The position numbers were made by a program, and so were the translations under genes. Source: Candidatus Zymogenaceae bacterium (GTDB lineage: Bacteria > Desulfobacterota > Zymogenia > Zymogenales > Zymogenaceae). From it: a DNA stretch of 64,000 nucleotides. The notes under the pieces were generated by a model. The model was not told the DNA's origin. It saw only the letters and a program-made list of their open reading frames with translations, and did not search any database. Below, piece after piece: positions 35,395 through 43,609 of this stretch. Every line of letters begins with the position of its first letter. Positions within the stretch are counted from its first letter, which is position 1. The stretch lies in assembly GCA_016931225.1 (NCBI GenBank), contig JAFGFE010000020.1, positions 124,001 through 188,000 on the forward strand, given 5' to 3'.

Positions 35395-37161
35395 TCAGAT
35401 CAAGCGATCCACCATGCCGGCGCCTGAATCACCGTCGGCGACTCCGTCCGTCGCAACACGCACGCCGTTGATGAATACGGCATCGATGCCGGTGGGGGTG
35501 CGGTCGGTCTCGGTGAGGGTATTGTTGTCGGCGATTCGGTAAGGATCGAACACCACGATGTCCGCCGCCATCCCCTCCTTGATCAGCCCCCGGTGTGCGA
35601 CGCCGAACCGTTCGGCGGTGCCTCCGGTCATCTTGTAGATCACCTCTTCCAGTGGGATGATGTTTCGGTTGCGTGCGTCCATGAGAAATTTCGGGAAGCA
35701 CCCGAAGGTTCCCGGGTTCTGTACCCCCTCGATGACCGGCGAGGCATCGGTCATGAAGAGCGACGCTGGGTGGGCCATAAGAGCGTCGACGATCTCCGGA
35801 TTGCTGTAGCGGTGGTTGAGCACCCGGGCCAGGCCGTTGCTCTTCCGGGCGAAGTCTATGTAGTTTTCAAAGTCCTTCATGCCCCGCTCTCGGGCGATAT
35901 CCGCAAGAAACATACCGTTGTACTGGTTGAGCTCCTCATGTTTGGCATCGGTGATCTGAATCTGTTCATACCCGAAACCCAACAGCGACTCCATCAGGGT
36001 AATCTGCCGCTTGAGCTTCCCCAGGGCCTTTCTATCCTCGTACACCTCGGGGGCATCGGCCAGGAACCACTCGGGCATGAACACGTTGATGTGAGATGTG
36101 CCGCAGTGGTAGGCGTAGGTATCGAATTTCACATCGAGGCCCTCGGTGATGGCCTGATCGATCATCGCGAGCGCCTCCTCGTAGTTCTTCCAGGTCAGGC
36201 TCCCCACGAAAATCAGGTGTGATAACTGGAGCCTCACACCGGTATCCCTCGCCACCTGAAGCATGTCCTCGATGGCCAGAAGATTGTGGGGCGTGCCGAA
36301 GAGCTTGAGGGGGTAGGTGCCCGACAGGGTGGAGTAGGCCTTCATGTGTACGGTTAAAATTTTATCTTTGTTCTTGATCAGACGCGCCACCTCCCGCAGT
36401 TCGTCCAGGGTGGCGAATACGCCCGGTTCGTACTGGAGCCCTAGGGAAACGCCGCAGGCGCCCATGTCCATCGCCTCCTCCAAGAGTCCCAGCATCAGGT
36501 CCATCTCGCCTGTGGAGAGGGGCGAGGCGTCGAATCCGCGGATGGACGCCCTGGTGGTCCCGTGTCCCGCAAGGTTGGCGAGGTTGTGACTCAGGCCGAT
36601 CGCCTCGATGCGATCGAAGTACTCATCCATCGTCCGCCAGTTCAGCTCGTAGAGACCCCGGGTCCGGTCGGTGATCAGGTCCATGTGGGGGCTGTCCTTC
36701 ATAAATCCGGCGACGCCGTAGCCGCAGTTGCCGGCCACAAAGGTGGTGATGCCCTGGTTGATGAAAGGCGCCTTCAGCTCCGGGCGGCCCTCCACCGGCA
36801 GGAACCAATCCATGTGAGAATGCATGTCGATAAAACCGGGGGCGATGACCCGGTCGGTGCAATCGATCACATCCCCCGGCGCATCCATCTCCTCGGTCGT
36901 GACCGCCTCGATGCGGTCTCCGGCCAGAAGTACGCTCCCGGTAAACCCGGGGGCGCCGGTTCCGTCCACGACAAGCCCGTTTTTCAAGAGCGTATAGGGG
37001 CCGGGTCCGGACGGTGTGACCGTACCCGCGGCCCGGGCTTTATCGGAAACGGCCGAAAAGAGCGGTATGGAGGCCAGGGTCGCCAGTCCCCGGGCGCACC
37101 ATCCCAGAAAGCCCCTCCGATGTACATGCGTTCCAAACAGAGTTTCGCGATCTCTTCCCAT
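35395..37161 (-). CDS. N-acyl-D-amino-acid deacylase family protein, Tat-exported
   Basis: 588 aa. A Tat-like signal (HRRGFLGWCARGLATLASIPLF) ends near KARAAG, without a clear lipobox, unlike the homologue at 12656-14341. Family motifs are PGFIDMHSHMD (HxH), VAGNCGYG (bridging Cys), LTVHMKAY, QLSHLIF and MTDASPVIEG. The THMRDES motif of classical D-aminoacylase is here VHMKAYS, so specificity probably differs. Release of D-amino acids or cleavage of N-acylated compounds outside the cytoplasm is inferred. AAGGAGTGATGAT precedes the ATG and the gene has its own terminator. It faces divergently away from the SCP2-like/alcohol dehydrogenase pair. Confidence 0.85.
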   Translation of the reverse strand: MGRDRETLFGTHVHRRGFLGWCARGLATLASIPLFSAVSDKARAAGTVTPSGPGPYTLLKNGLVVDGTGAPGFTGSVLLAGDRIEAVTTEEMDAPGDVIDCTDRVIAPGFIDMHSHMDWFLPVEGRPELKAPFINQGITTFVAGNCGYGVAGFMKDSPHMDLITDRTRGLYELNWRTMDEYFDRIEAIGLSHNLANLAGHGTTRASIRGFDASPLSTGEMDLMLGLLEEAMDMGACGVSLGLQYEPGVFATLDELREVARLIKNKDKILTVHMKAYSTLSGTYPLKLFGTPHNLLAIEDMLQVARDTGVRLQLSHLIFVGSLTWKNYEEALAMIDQAITEGLDVKFDTYAYHCGTSHINVFMPEWFLADAPEVYEDRKALGKLKRQITLMESLLGFGYEQIQITDAKHEELNQYNGMFLADIARERGMKDFENYIDFARKSNGLARVLNHRYSNPEIVDALMAHPASLFMTDASPVIEGVQNPGTFGCFPKFLMDARNRNIIPLEEVIYKMTGGTAERFGVAHRGLIKEGMAADIVVFDPYRIADNNTLTETDRTPTGIDAVFINGVRVATDGVADGDSGAGMVDRLI

Positions 37162-37561
37162 ATCATCACTCCTTTTTCCTGGTTACTGCCGCTGGGTTAT
37201 GTCTCAATGTAACACAATATTATATGTATCTGTGATATCCGGGATAAGATGGTCGCCGACGGAAACCCTCACACAACACACCCTCGAAAGAATCAGACCG
37301 ACGAAACAGTGCTCCTCTCTCCCGACCGGCGGTTATTGTTAAGAATATTGCTCATATATTACCCCGGTATTCGGGTGCTGTAAAGACATTTCCCCGCCCG
37401 TCTTTGTCTTTGCACCGGCCGAACGCACACTATCCCATTATATCCGTGCTTACTACCGGAATAAAAGTATATCATTTTCATTGTTGATATTAGAATGGAA
37501 AAACGGTATAGTGTCGAAGCAAAAATATCATCAGGAGTATGTTACAAGGAGGTATTCAAAA
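37162..37561. other. Divergent intergenic region
   Basis: 400 bp between the minus-strand D-aminoacylase-like gene and the plus-strand pair that follows, so it should hold two outward promoters. The right half is AT-rich. I cannot point to a convincing operator. Confidence 0.45.
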
Positions 37562-38107
37562 ATGGGGACACAGACCGTACCAAAAAAACTGCCGTTTTCA
37601 TATAAACTAAAAAAGACGGTGGTAAGTATCGCCCTGCTGGCCCTCGGTGTCACCTTCGTAAAGGTCTCCAAAAAGGACAGAGAGCTTCAGGAAGAGTTGG
37701 AAGACTGGAGGGACAACCTCGTCTTTTCCCTTGGAGTTCTGCCGAAGGGCCCGGCCATTACCCTAAAACATGTCAACGGCCGTATCAAGTACCTCGGCAA
37801 GGGTTACAAAGAAGACCCGGAGCTGAAGATTCTCTTCAAGAACGTCGACAGCGCCTTTCTGCCGTTCACCGGCCAGATGGGATCCCACACCGCATTCGTA
37901 CAGCATCGGGCGTTGCTTCACGGAAACGTGGTCGACGGCATCAAGGCGAACCGCGCCATGGGTATCGTGCAGAAGTTCCTGCTGCCCAAGATTGTTCTCA
38001 ACAAAACCTTCAAACGCCCCCCCAAATACACGTTTCGCCAGCTTATGCTGAAACTCAACGTGTACCTGACCATGGGGCTGGACATAGCCCTGAACGCCGC
38101 AAAATAG
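37562..38107 (+). CDS. Hypothetical protein, possibly SCP2-like, paired with alcohol dehydrogenase
   Basis: 181 aa from the ATG with a strong AAGGAGG. A weak hydrophobic stretch near the N-terminus (VSIALLALGVTFVKV, about res 21-35) may tether it. The central region (ITLKHVNGRIKYLGKGYKEDPELKILFKNVDSAFLPFTGQMGSHTAFVQHRALLHGNVVDG) has the strand-turn-strand rhythm of SCP2 sterol-carrier-like domains: a beta hairpin, a FKN-type strand, a G-M loop and a G-V-G-like step. That match is by eye only. It ends 20 bp before the iron alcohol dehydrogenase gene and is co-transcribed with it, so it may bring or accept a lipophilic alcohol or aldehyde. Confidence 0.55.
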   Translation: MGTQTVPKKLPFSYKLKKTVVSIALLALGVTFVKVSKKDRELQEELEDWRDNLVFSLGVLPKGPAITLKHVNGRIKYLGKGYKEDPELKILFKNVDSAFLPFTGQMGSHTAFVQHRALLHGNVVDGIKANRAMGIVQKFLLPKIVLNKTFKRPPKYTFRQLMLKLNVYLTMGLDIALNAAK

Positions 38108-38127
38108 AAAAATAAAGGAGAATATAT

Positions 38128-39303
38128 ATGATACCCGAATACTATGAATTTATCTGTCCGGTAAAAGTGCTGAGCGGGAAAAAGGCCCTGGCCAATCTTC
38201 CCTTCGAGATGGAAAACCTGGGAGTGAAACGCGCCTTGATCGTCTCCGATCCGGGAGTCGCCGGTGCGGGACTTATCAAGAAGGTCGTCGAGGCCTTCGG
38301 GGAATCCGATTGCGAGGCCGGCGTGATCTTCGACAAAACACCGCCGGATTCCGGCAGCACGGTCGTCAATGAGGTCGCCAAGCTCTTTCTCGACAATAAG
38401 TGCGACTGTTTCATCGCCGTGGGCGGGGGGAGCTCCATCGATACCGCAAAATGCGCCAATATGGTTATCGTGACCGGGACCCCCGACCTGATGCAGTTCC
38501 AGGGCGTCGACCGCCTTACCCAATCCCTGAAGCCCTTTATCGTCATCCCCACCACCGCCGGAACCGGTTCCGAGGTTACCTCGGCGGCGGTCATCTACGA
38601 CGAAGCCACTCACACCAAGCTGGCCTTTACCTCCAACCACCTCTTCCCCGATGTGGCTATTCTCGATCCGAAGATGACCGAGTCCCTGCCGCCGAAGATC
38701 ACCGCCGCCACCGGCATGGACGCCCTGACCCACGCCATGGAGGCCTATTACTGCCTGGCGAAAAATCCTGTATCGGACGCCTACGCCATAGCGGCCATCA
38801 GGCTTATCTTCAAGTACCTGCTCACATCGACGAAAAAGGGGAATGATCTGGAAGCGAGGCTGGCGATGCTCAACGCCTCGATGCTGGCGGGAATCGCCTT
38901 CTCCAACTCCCTGGTGGGGGTAGTGCACGGCATCGCCCATGCCACCGGCGGCGTGGCCCGGGTGCCCCACGGCGTCGCCAACTCTATTTATCTCCCCTTC
39001 GGCTTGGAAAACAATTTCAAAAAAGCCGGACACATCATCGCCGAGCTGGTGCCTTTCGTGGGAGAGACATCGACCGGTGATGTGAAAAAAGACGCGGAAG
39101 TGGTGGTGGCCGCCGTACGGAAGCTTGCCCAACAGCTCAAGGAGGCATCGGGGCTTCCCACCACCCTCAAGGAGGCGGGTGTCACCAAGGACCAGTTGGA
39201 AGACATCGCCAAGGCGTGCATCAACGACGGATCGTGCACCATCAATCCCGAGGACATTACCTACGAGGTTGCCCTGGACATCGCGAAAAAGGCCTTCGAA
39301 TAG
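38128..39303 (+). CDS. Iron-containing alcohol dehydrogenase (group III)
   Basis: 391 aa, normal length. Nucleotide-binding GGGSSIDTAK (about res 98-107) and TTAGTGSEVTSAAV (about 139-152) are typical, as is the metal site: ITAATGMDALTHAMEAY (Asp and His), VVHGIAHATGG (His) and RVPHGVANSIYLP (His). Such enzymes oxidise primary alcohols or reduce aldehydes with NAD in the cytoplasm. AAAGGAG lies eight bases upstream of the ATG. It is the second gene of a pair with a possible SCP2-like protein and is closed by a strong terminator. The substrate cannot be told. Confidence 0.93.
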   Translation: MIPEYYEFICPVKVLSGKKALANLPFEMENLGVKRALIVSDPGVAGAGLIKKVVEAFGESDCEAGVIFDKTPPDSGSTVVNEVAKLFLDNKCDCFIAVGGGSSIDTAKCANMVIVTGTPDLMQFQGVDRLTQSLKPFIVIPTTAGTGSEVTSAAVIYDEATHTKLAFTSNHLFPDVAILDPKMTESLPPKITAATGMDALTHAMEAYYCLAKNPVSDAYAIAAIRLIFKYLLTSTKKGNDLEARLAMLNASMLAGIAFSNSLVGVVHGIAHATGGVARVPHGVANSIYLPFGLENNFKKAGHIIAELVPFVGETSTGDVKKDAEVVVAAVRKLAQQLKEASGLPTTLKEAGVTKDQLEDIAKACINDGSCTINPEDITYEVALDIAKKAFE

Positions 39304-39347
39304 GACCGAAAAGCGGCGTATCGTCCTCTTTTCTCAGAGCCGTACAC

Positions 39348-39386
39348 AAAAACGGGGCTCCCGACATATCGGGCGCCCCGTTTTTT
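39348..39386. terminator. Bidirectional terminator between convergent genes
   Basis: Stem CGGGGC / GCCCCG with an inner CCCG / CGGG hairpin; AAAAA on the left and TTTTTT on the right. It serves the alcohol dehydrogenase gene from the left and the 61-aa membrane protein gene from the right. Confidence 0.85.
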
Positions 39387-39411
39387 CCCTCACAACCAAA
39401 AATAGTGCCCG

Positions 39412-39597
39412 CTACAAACCCTTCAGAAGCGTCGCCAGCATAAGAATCACACCAGCCGCCAGCATAAACCAACACTCAAGGGCGTTGGGAAGAAAGCCGC
39501 TGCTGCCGATGTAGGGAAGGATGAAGGAAACGGCGCCCACCACAAGCAGGATCACCGCCACCCACCAGGTTACCTTTTTCGGCGCGCTGAGTTTCAT
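39412..39597 (-). CDS. Small two-span membrane protein
   Basis: 61 aa. GAGGAGGTTTGT directly before the ATG gives a strong start; the longer open frame upstream overlaps the neighbouring gene and is not needed. Two spans (WWVAVILLVVGAVSFILPYIG and ALECWFMLAAGVILMLATLL). No known function. It follows the NapH-like gene by about 60 bp on the same strand and could be co-transcribed with it. Confidence 0.7.
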   Translation of the reverse strand: MKLSAPKKVTWWVAVILLVVGAVSFILPYIGSSGFLPNALECWFMLAAGVILMLATLLKGL

Positions 39598-39658
39598 ACA
39601 AACCTCCTCGAAAAGAATGGATAAAACGTCGACATTGTACCATATTCTTTCAAGATAA

Positions 39659-40855
39659 TCACACCGCTTGTTTCTTACCTGTGACCTTTCCCGACTCCTC
39701 CCCCTTTTTTGAGAACACCCACCCGTACCGAATTGCATCGGTGGGGCACACATTCAAGCAGCGCCCGCAGCTGAAACAATCGGCGCCGAAGGGGGTCTTC
39801 TCCACCCGGGCTTTCGCCGCGGTAAGGGGACAAGCCCTGATGCAGGCGCCGCATTCGGTGCAGGCGTCATGATCCACCCGAACCCGAAACAGGCTCACCC
39901 GTTCTGCCAGCCACGAGACGAACCCGAAGGGACAGATGAACTGGCAGAATGGGCGATAGAAGAACAGGCCCACCACCAGGGCACCGATCACGACGGCGAG
40001 GATCGTCCAGGTCTCAAATGAGAGGCCGAACAGGTTGAAGGGGTTTACCAGGTGATAGATCGACAGCCCCGGCGCCCCCCCCACAAGGCCCGCCATCACC
40101 AGCACGGCGACGACGAACAGGACGCCGCGAACGGTATTGGTGACCCAGAACGGCGGCTTTTTCTTCTTGATCTTTTTCAGCACCGGGATGCTGTAGATCA
40201 GCTCCTGGAGCGCTCCGAAGGGACACGCCCAACCGCACACCAGCTTGTTTCCGATCACCGCGAGACCCACGAAAAAAAGAAAGGCCGCCGTATCCATTAG
40301 GAGTGTGTCCCGAACCCCGAAGATGCTCTTGAGGAGCTTGACCACCCCCTCCATCGGATTGGGGGATTTCCCCAGCAGAAAGCCGCAGAAGATCACCGCC
40401 AGGGCCAGAGGGATGATATACCCCAGTCGGGGATACCAGGTCTTCTTCTCCTTCATCGAGGCTTTGTCCGGGCGGCCGATCATCACCAGGAAGATAAACC
40501 CCCACAGAGACAGGGCAGCGAAGAGGAAATACTTGAGGGTTTCCTCGGTATGCCCGAGGAGATGGGTGACGGCGTGTGACAACGACTCATCATCAACCCC
40601 CAGGTCGCTCATGGGAACGTCCTTCGCCGTCTCCCGGGGCAGTCCCAGCTCCACCGCCATATCGCCCCCCTTGATACCCAGGGCGTGGGCGGCCTCAGAG
40701 AGGGTCATCTCAAGGACGACCGCCGGGGGGGCGGCCTCCTCGGCGTCGTGCTGGAGGACGATTCCGATCACCACGACGGCCAGTATAATAAGAAGCCCCA
40801 CGATGCCGATCATTCGCTGCCTGCCGGAGAGCTTCTGAAAATATACTCCCACCAT
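39659..40855 (-). CDS. NapH/YccM-like polytopic 4Fe-4S membrane protein
   Basis: 398 aa. An N-terminal span (IGIVGLLIILAVVVIGIVL) is followed by an outside domain of about 75 residues (LSEAAHALGIKGGDMAVELGLP). Further spans carry the family motifs CGWACPFGALQE and FCQFICPFGFVSW. The C-terminal ferredoxin part has CTECGACIRACP and CFSCGRCLNVCP for two [4Fe-4S] clusters facing the cytoplasm. Such proteins pass electrons between quinol or ferredoxin and periplasmic reductases. No partner reductase or multihaem cytochrome is next to it. GGGAGGATGA precedes the ATG. The loop between the first two spans is longer than in plain NapH. Confidence 0.87.
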   Translation of the reverse strand: MVGVYFQKLSGRQRMIGIVGLLIILAVVVIGIVLQHDAEEAAPPAVVLEMTLSEAAHALGIKGGDMAVELGLPRETAKDVPMSDLGVDDESLSHAVTHLLGHTEETLKYFLFAALSLWGFIFLVMIGRPDKASMKEKKTWYPRLGYIIPLALAVIFCGFLLGKSPNPMEGVVKLLKSIFGVRDTLLMDTAAFLFFVGLAVIGNKLVCGWACPFGALQELIYSIPVLKKIKKKKPPFWVTNTVRGVLFVVAVLVMAGLVGGAPGLSIYHLVNPFNLFGLSFETWTILAVVIGALVVGLFFYRPFCQFICPFGFVSWLAERVSLFRVRVDHDACTECGACIRACPLTAAKARVEKTPFGADCFSCGRCLNVCPTDAIRYGWVFSKKGEESGKVTGKKQAV

Positions 40856-40940
40856 TCATCCTCCCTTCGATGCCCGTTATATAAGAAAAACCAACCCCAT
40901 CACCACACCACCCCCCGTCCGCCGTACGACCCGTCGGAAC

Positions 40941-41639
40941 TCATTCAAACCGGTAGTTCGGATCATCGATCGCCCCGCCGGTCTCCCGGGGTGAGGTGAT
41001 GATGCGGGAGAACTCATCCATGGACAGGTATGTCGGCTTGTAATCGACGCCGGATCGATTCAGCTGGCGATAAAACGAGCGCAGGTGATTCCGCGATCCC
41101 CTCATCAGGTTCTGATAGACGATGCGGACATCGTCGTTGTCGGTCATCTCCAGGTGATCCTTGAGGTCGGCGATATCAAGCTCCTCGATGAGCGCCCCCA
41201 CCCGAAAGGCGTACGTCAGGGAGACAGAGCCGGACGCCGTCAGCTCGTCATACAGCGACTGGAGGGCGGGGTCCTCAAACACCCCCGGGGTATCGTCATC
41301 CACGGGATCGGAAAGACCGTAGCGGTCGATCAAAACCAGCATCGCGTCCATGTGGGTCTCTTCGCTTCGGGCGATGTTGGAGAAGATCGGTATGCCCCAC
41401 AGCTCTCCCAGCCGGTTGTACACATCCCGGGCCAGCTTCTCCTCCTCCCGCATGTAAAGAATCCCCGCTTCCTCCTCGGCGGAAAGCTCCCCCGGCGCGA
41501 TCTCGGAGAAAATCGCCTCCAGACAGGGACCGAGCTCCGGGTCATCGGCGGCCAGGGCCGGATGCGCACCCGAAACAACGATGGTCACAAGACCGAAAGC
41601 GACAAAGAACAAAAGCACCACGAGATATATCTGTTTCAT
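40941..41639 (-). CDS. Exported DUF2202 (ferritin-like) protein
   Basis: 232 aa. Signal peptide YLVVLLFFVAFGLVTIVVSGAHPALAAD. The mature part matches DUF2202: LSAEEEAGILYMREEEKLARDVY, FSNIARSEETHMDAMLVLIDRYGL, and later LKDHLEMTDNDDVRIVYQNLMRGSRNHLRSFYRQL. Its Glu and His residues sit in ferritin-like helices (EEEK, EETH, RNH), so a di-iron site is possible. Function is unproved; a redox or iron-handling role would suit the neighbouring iron-sulfur membrane protein. GGAGGG nine bases upstream fixes the ATG. Confidence 0.85.
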   Translation of the reverse strand: MKQIYLVVLLFFVAFGLVTIVVSGAHPALAADDPELGPCLEAIFSEIAPGELSAEEEAGILYMREEEKLARDVYNRLGELWGIPIFSNIARSEETHMDAMLVLIDRYGLSDPVDDDTPGVFEDPALQSLYDELTASGSVSLTYAFRVGALIEELDIADLKDHLEMTDNDDVRIVYQNLMRGSRNHLRSFYRQLNRSGVDYKPTYLSMDEFSRIITSPRETGGAIDDPNYRFE

Positions 41640-41791
41640 CGAATCACCCTCCAATAGCTGTTGTGCGTGTGTATGATACAGCTATAAATCACCGTCACAC
41701 CGAAATCCTTCATACGCGGCGTTCGCACCGGATGACCGGTTGTGATGTGTCTCTATTGTACGATCAATTTGCGTTTGCTGTTCATTATACC

Positions 41792-41832
41792 AAAAAAACG
41801 GGCCGAGATGTGAAACATCCGGCCCGTTTTTT
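41792..41832. terminator. Terminator of the ornithine aminotransferase gene
   Basis: Long stem AACGGGCCG-GATGT / ACATC-CGGCCCGTT with a single bulge and a loop of about three bases, with A and T runs on either side. It lies 17 bp after the stop of the aminotransferase gene and can also act on the plus strand. Confidence 0.88.
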
Positions 41833-41848
41833 GTCGATATACGCCTGT

Positions 41849-43084
41849 TCACGGTCCCGCCAGCACCGGCTCGATGTGTTCTACGGCCCAATCGATCTCG
41901 CTTTTGGTAATGACAAGGGGCGGGGCGAAGCGGATCACATTTTCGTGCGTCTCTTTACACAACAAACCCTCCTTCATCAGCGCCTCACAAAAACGCCGGG
42001 CGCCGCCCGCCTCACCGAAAAGCTCTATGCCGATAAAGAGCCCCAGCCCCCGGATCTCCTTGATGTGTCGGCTTTGTATCTCCGTCAGACGCTTGAGGAA
42101 ATATTCACCCATCGCCTGTGCGTTTTCGATCATTCCCTCCTCCACGAGCACCTTCAGGGCGGTCCGCGCCACGGCGCACGCCAGGGGATTTCCACCGAAA
42201 GTGCTGCCGTGATCCCCCGGCATAAACACGCCCATGACCTCGGCGTTGGAGAGAACGGCGCTAACCGGGTAGAATCCGCCGGAGAGGGCCTTGCCGATGA
42301 GGGTGACATCGGCCTCCACATTATCGTGCTCCTCGGCCAGAATTTTCCCGGTGCGCCCAAGCCCGGTCTGGATTTCATCGGTAATCATCACGATGTTTTT
42401 CTCCCGGCAGATCTTCCTGACTTCGGCCAGGTACCCCCGCTCGGGGATGATCACCCCTGCCTCGCCCTGGATCGGCTCCACCAGAAACGCTACGGTATTG
42501 GGCGTAACGGCGTTCCTGAGGGCTTCGGCGTCATTGAAGGGGATGACTTTAAAGCCGGGGGTGAAGGGGCCGAAGCCGTCACGGTACTGGGGCTCGGTGG
42601 AAAAACCGACGATGGTAATGGTCCTGCCGTGGAAGTTGTTTTCACACACGATCACCTCGGCTTTGTCTTCCGGTATACCCCTGACTTTGTAGCCCCACTT
42701 GCGTACGGCCTTGATGACCGTCTCCACCGCCTCGGCGCCGCTGTTCATCAACAGCACCTTCGTAGAGTTGGTGAGCGTACACAGCTCCTCGTAAAACGGC
42801 CCCATCTGGTCGTTTCGAAACGCCCGCGAGGTGAGGGTCAGCCTTTGCGCCTGCTCTACGAGAGACGCCATGATCTTCGGATGACAGTGCCCCTGGTTGA
42901 CCGCCGAATAGGCGGAGAGGCAGTCCATGTATTTATTTCCCTCTGTATCCCACACCCAGACGCCCTCGCCCCGGGTCAGGACGACGTCCAGGGGCTTGTA
43001 GTTCCGCGCGCCGTAGGTGTCTTCAAGGTCGATATAGTATCGCCCGTCGACGACGGGTTGTGAATAAGATAACACGTCGCTCAC
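41849..43084 (-). CDS. rocD: Ornithine aminotransferase
   Basis: 411 aa from a GTG preceded by GGGAGGAACTC; an ATG nine codons upstream (43111) has no such site, so GTG is preferred. Class III aminotransferase motifs: [58 protein letters not shown] and the PLP lysine in [16 protein letters not shown], then [17 protein letters not shown]. The N-terminal [31 protein letters not shown] is diagnostic for ornithine aminotransferase, which makes glutamate semialdehyde from ornithine and 2-oxoglutarate. It stands alone with its own terminator. Confidence 0.92.
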   Translation of the reverse strand: MSDVLSYSQPVVDGRYYIDLEDTYGARNYKPLDVVLTRGEGVWVWDTEGNKYMDCLSAYSAVNQGHCHPKIMASLVEQAQRLTLTSRAFRNDQMGPFYEELCTLTNSTKVLLMNSGAEAVETVIKAVRKWGYKVRGIPEDKAEVIVCENNFHGRTITIVGFSTEPQYRDGFGPFTPGFKVIPFNDAEALRNAVTPNTVAFLVEPIQGEAGVIIPERGYLAEVRKICREKNIVMITDEIQTGLGRTGKILAEEHDNVEADVTLIGKALSGGFYPVSAVLSNAEVMGVFMPGDHGSTFGGNPLACAVARTALKVLVEEGMIENAQAMGEYFLKRLTEIQSRHIKEIRGLGLFIGIELFGEAGGARRFCEALMKEGLLCKETHENVIRFAPPLVITKSEIDWAVEHIEPVLAGP

Positions 43085-43609
43085 GAGTTCCTCCCGGTGA
43101 TGCAGTTGCAAAGAGACCGATCAGACGAGATGAAGGGTCTCGCTGAAAATGTTACATGAGATGTACGAAATTTCGTCGCGTATATCCGGTTAATTGCTCC
43201 TTGTAATCGTTTCTTGGAGAAATGTCAAGGTTTTTTCTGAGGTGCCGCCCCCGAAGGAGTGTGGGTGCATACTGACGGGACACGGTACGATAATTGGGTG
43301 TGATTGAAAAACGGCGGCGGCTCACGATACCATTGCGGTCATCTTTTGGAAAATCAGACTAAAGGAGGTATTCTCCACGCTGAAAAGAAAGCACACTATT
43401 CCGTCGCAATCCCGTCAATCAACAGGTGAGGCGCACACTATCTTCCCATGAAAACGTGCGGTAAAAACAGATGAATTCTCAAACATCCCGGCCCCCGGTT
43501 TTGAAGCGCTCCGTTCCCTTTTTTTCCTTTGCTTTATATGATGATACGTTATAATGCAACAAATTGTATAATATATTATATTATTTTTCTTCCCTCCCCG
43601 GAGCGGAAA
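43085..43609. other. Divergent intergenic region with a 12-bp palindrome
   Basis: About 525 bp between the aminotransferase (minus) and FecR-domain (plus) genes. ACGAAATTTCGT at 43165-43176 is a perfect palindrome some 80 bp upstream of the aminotransferase start. TATAAT at 43550-43555 lies 55 bp before the FecR gene start, with only a poor -35 match. The stretch just before that gene is very AT-rich. No gene is supported. Confidence 0.4.

Noticed and set aside
37918-39132. Open frame of about 400 codons on the minus strand
   Set aside because: Antisense to the iron alcohol dehydrogenase, whose motifs are complete.
41663-43063. Open frame of about 466 codons on the plus strand
   Set aside because: Antisense to ornithine aminotransferase, which has all family motifs. 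The frame also runs through that gene's terminator.
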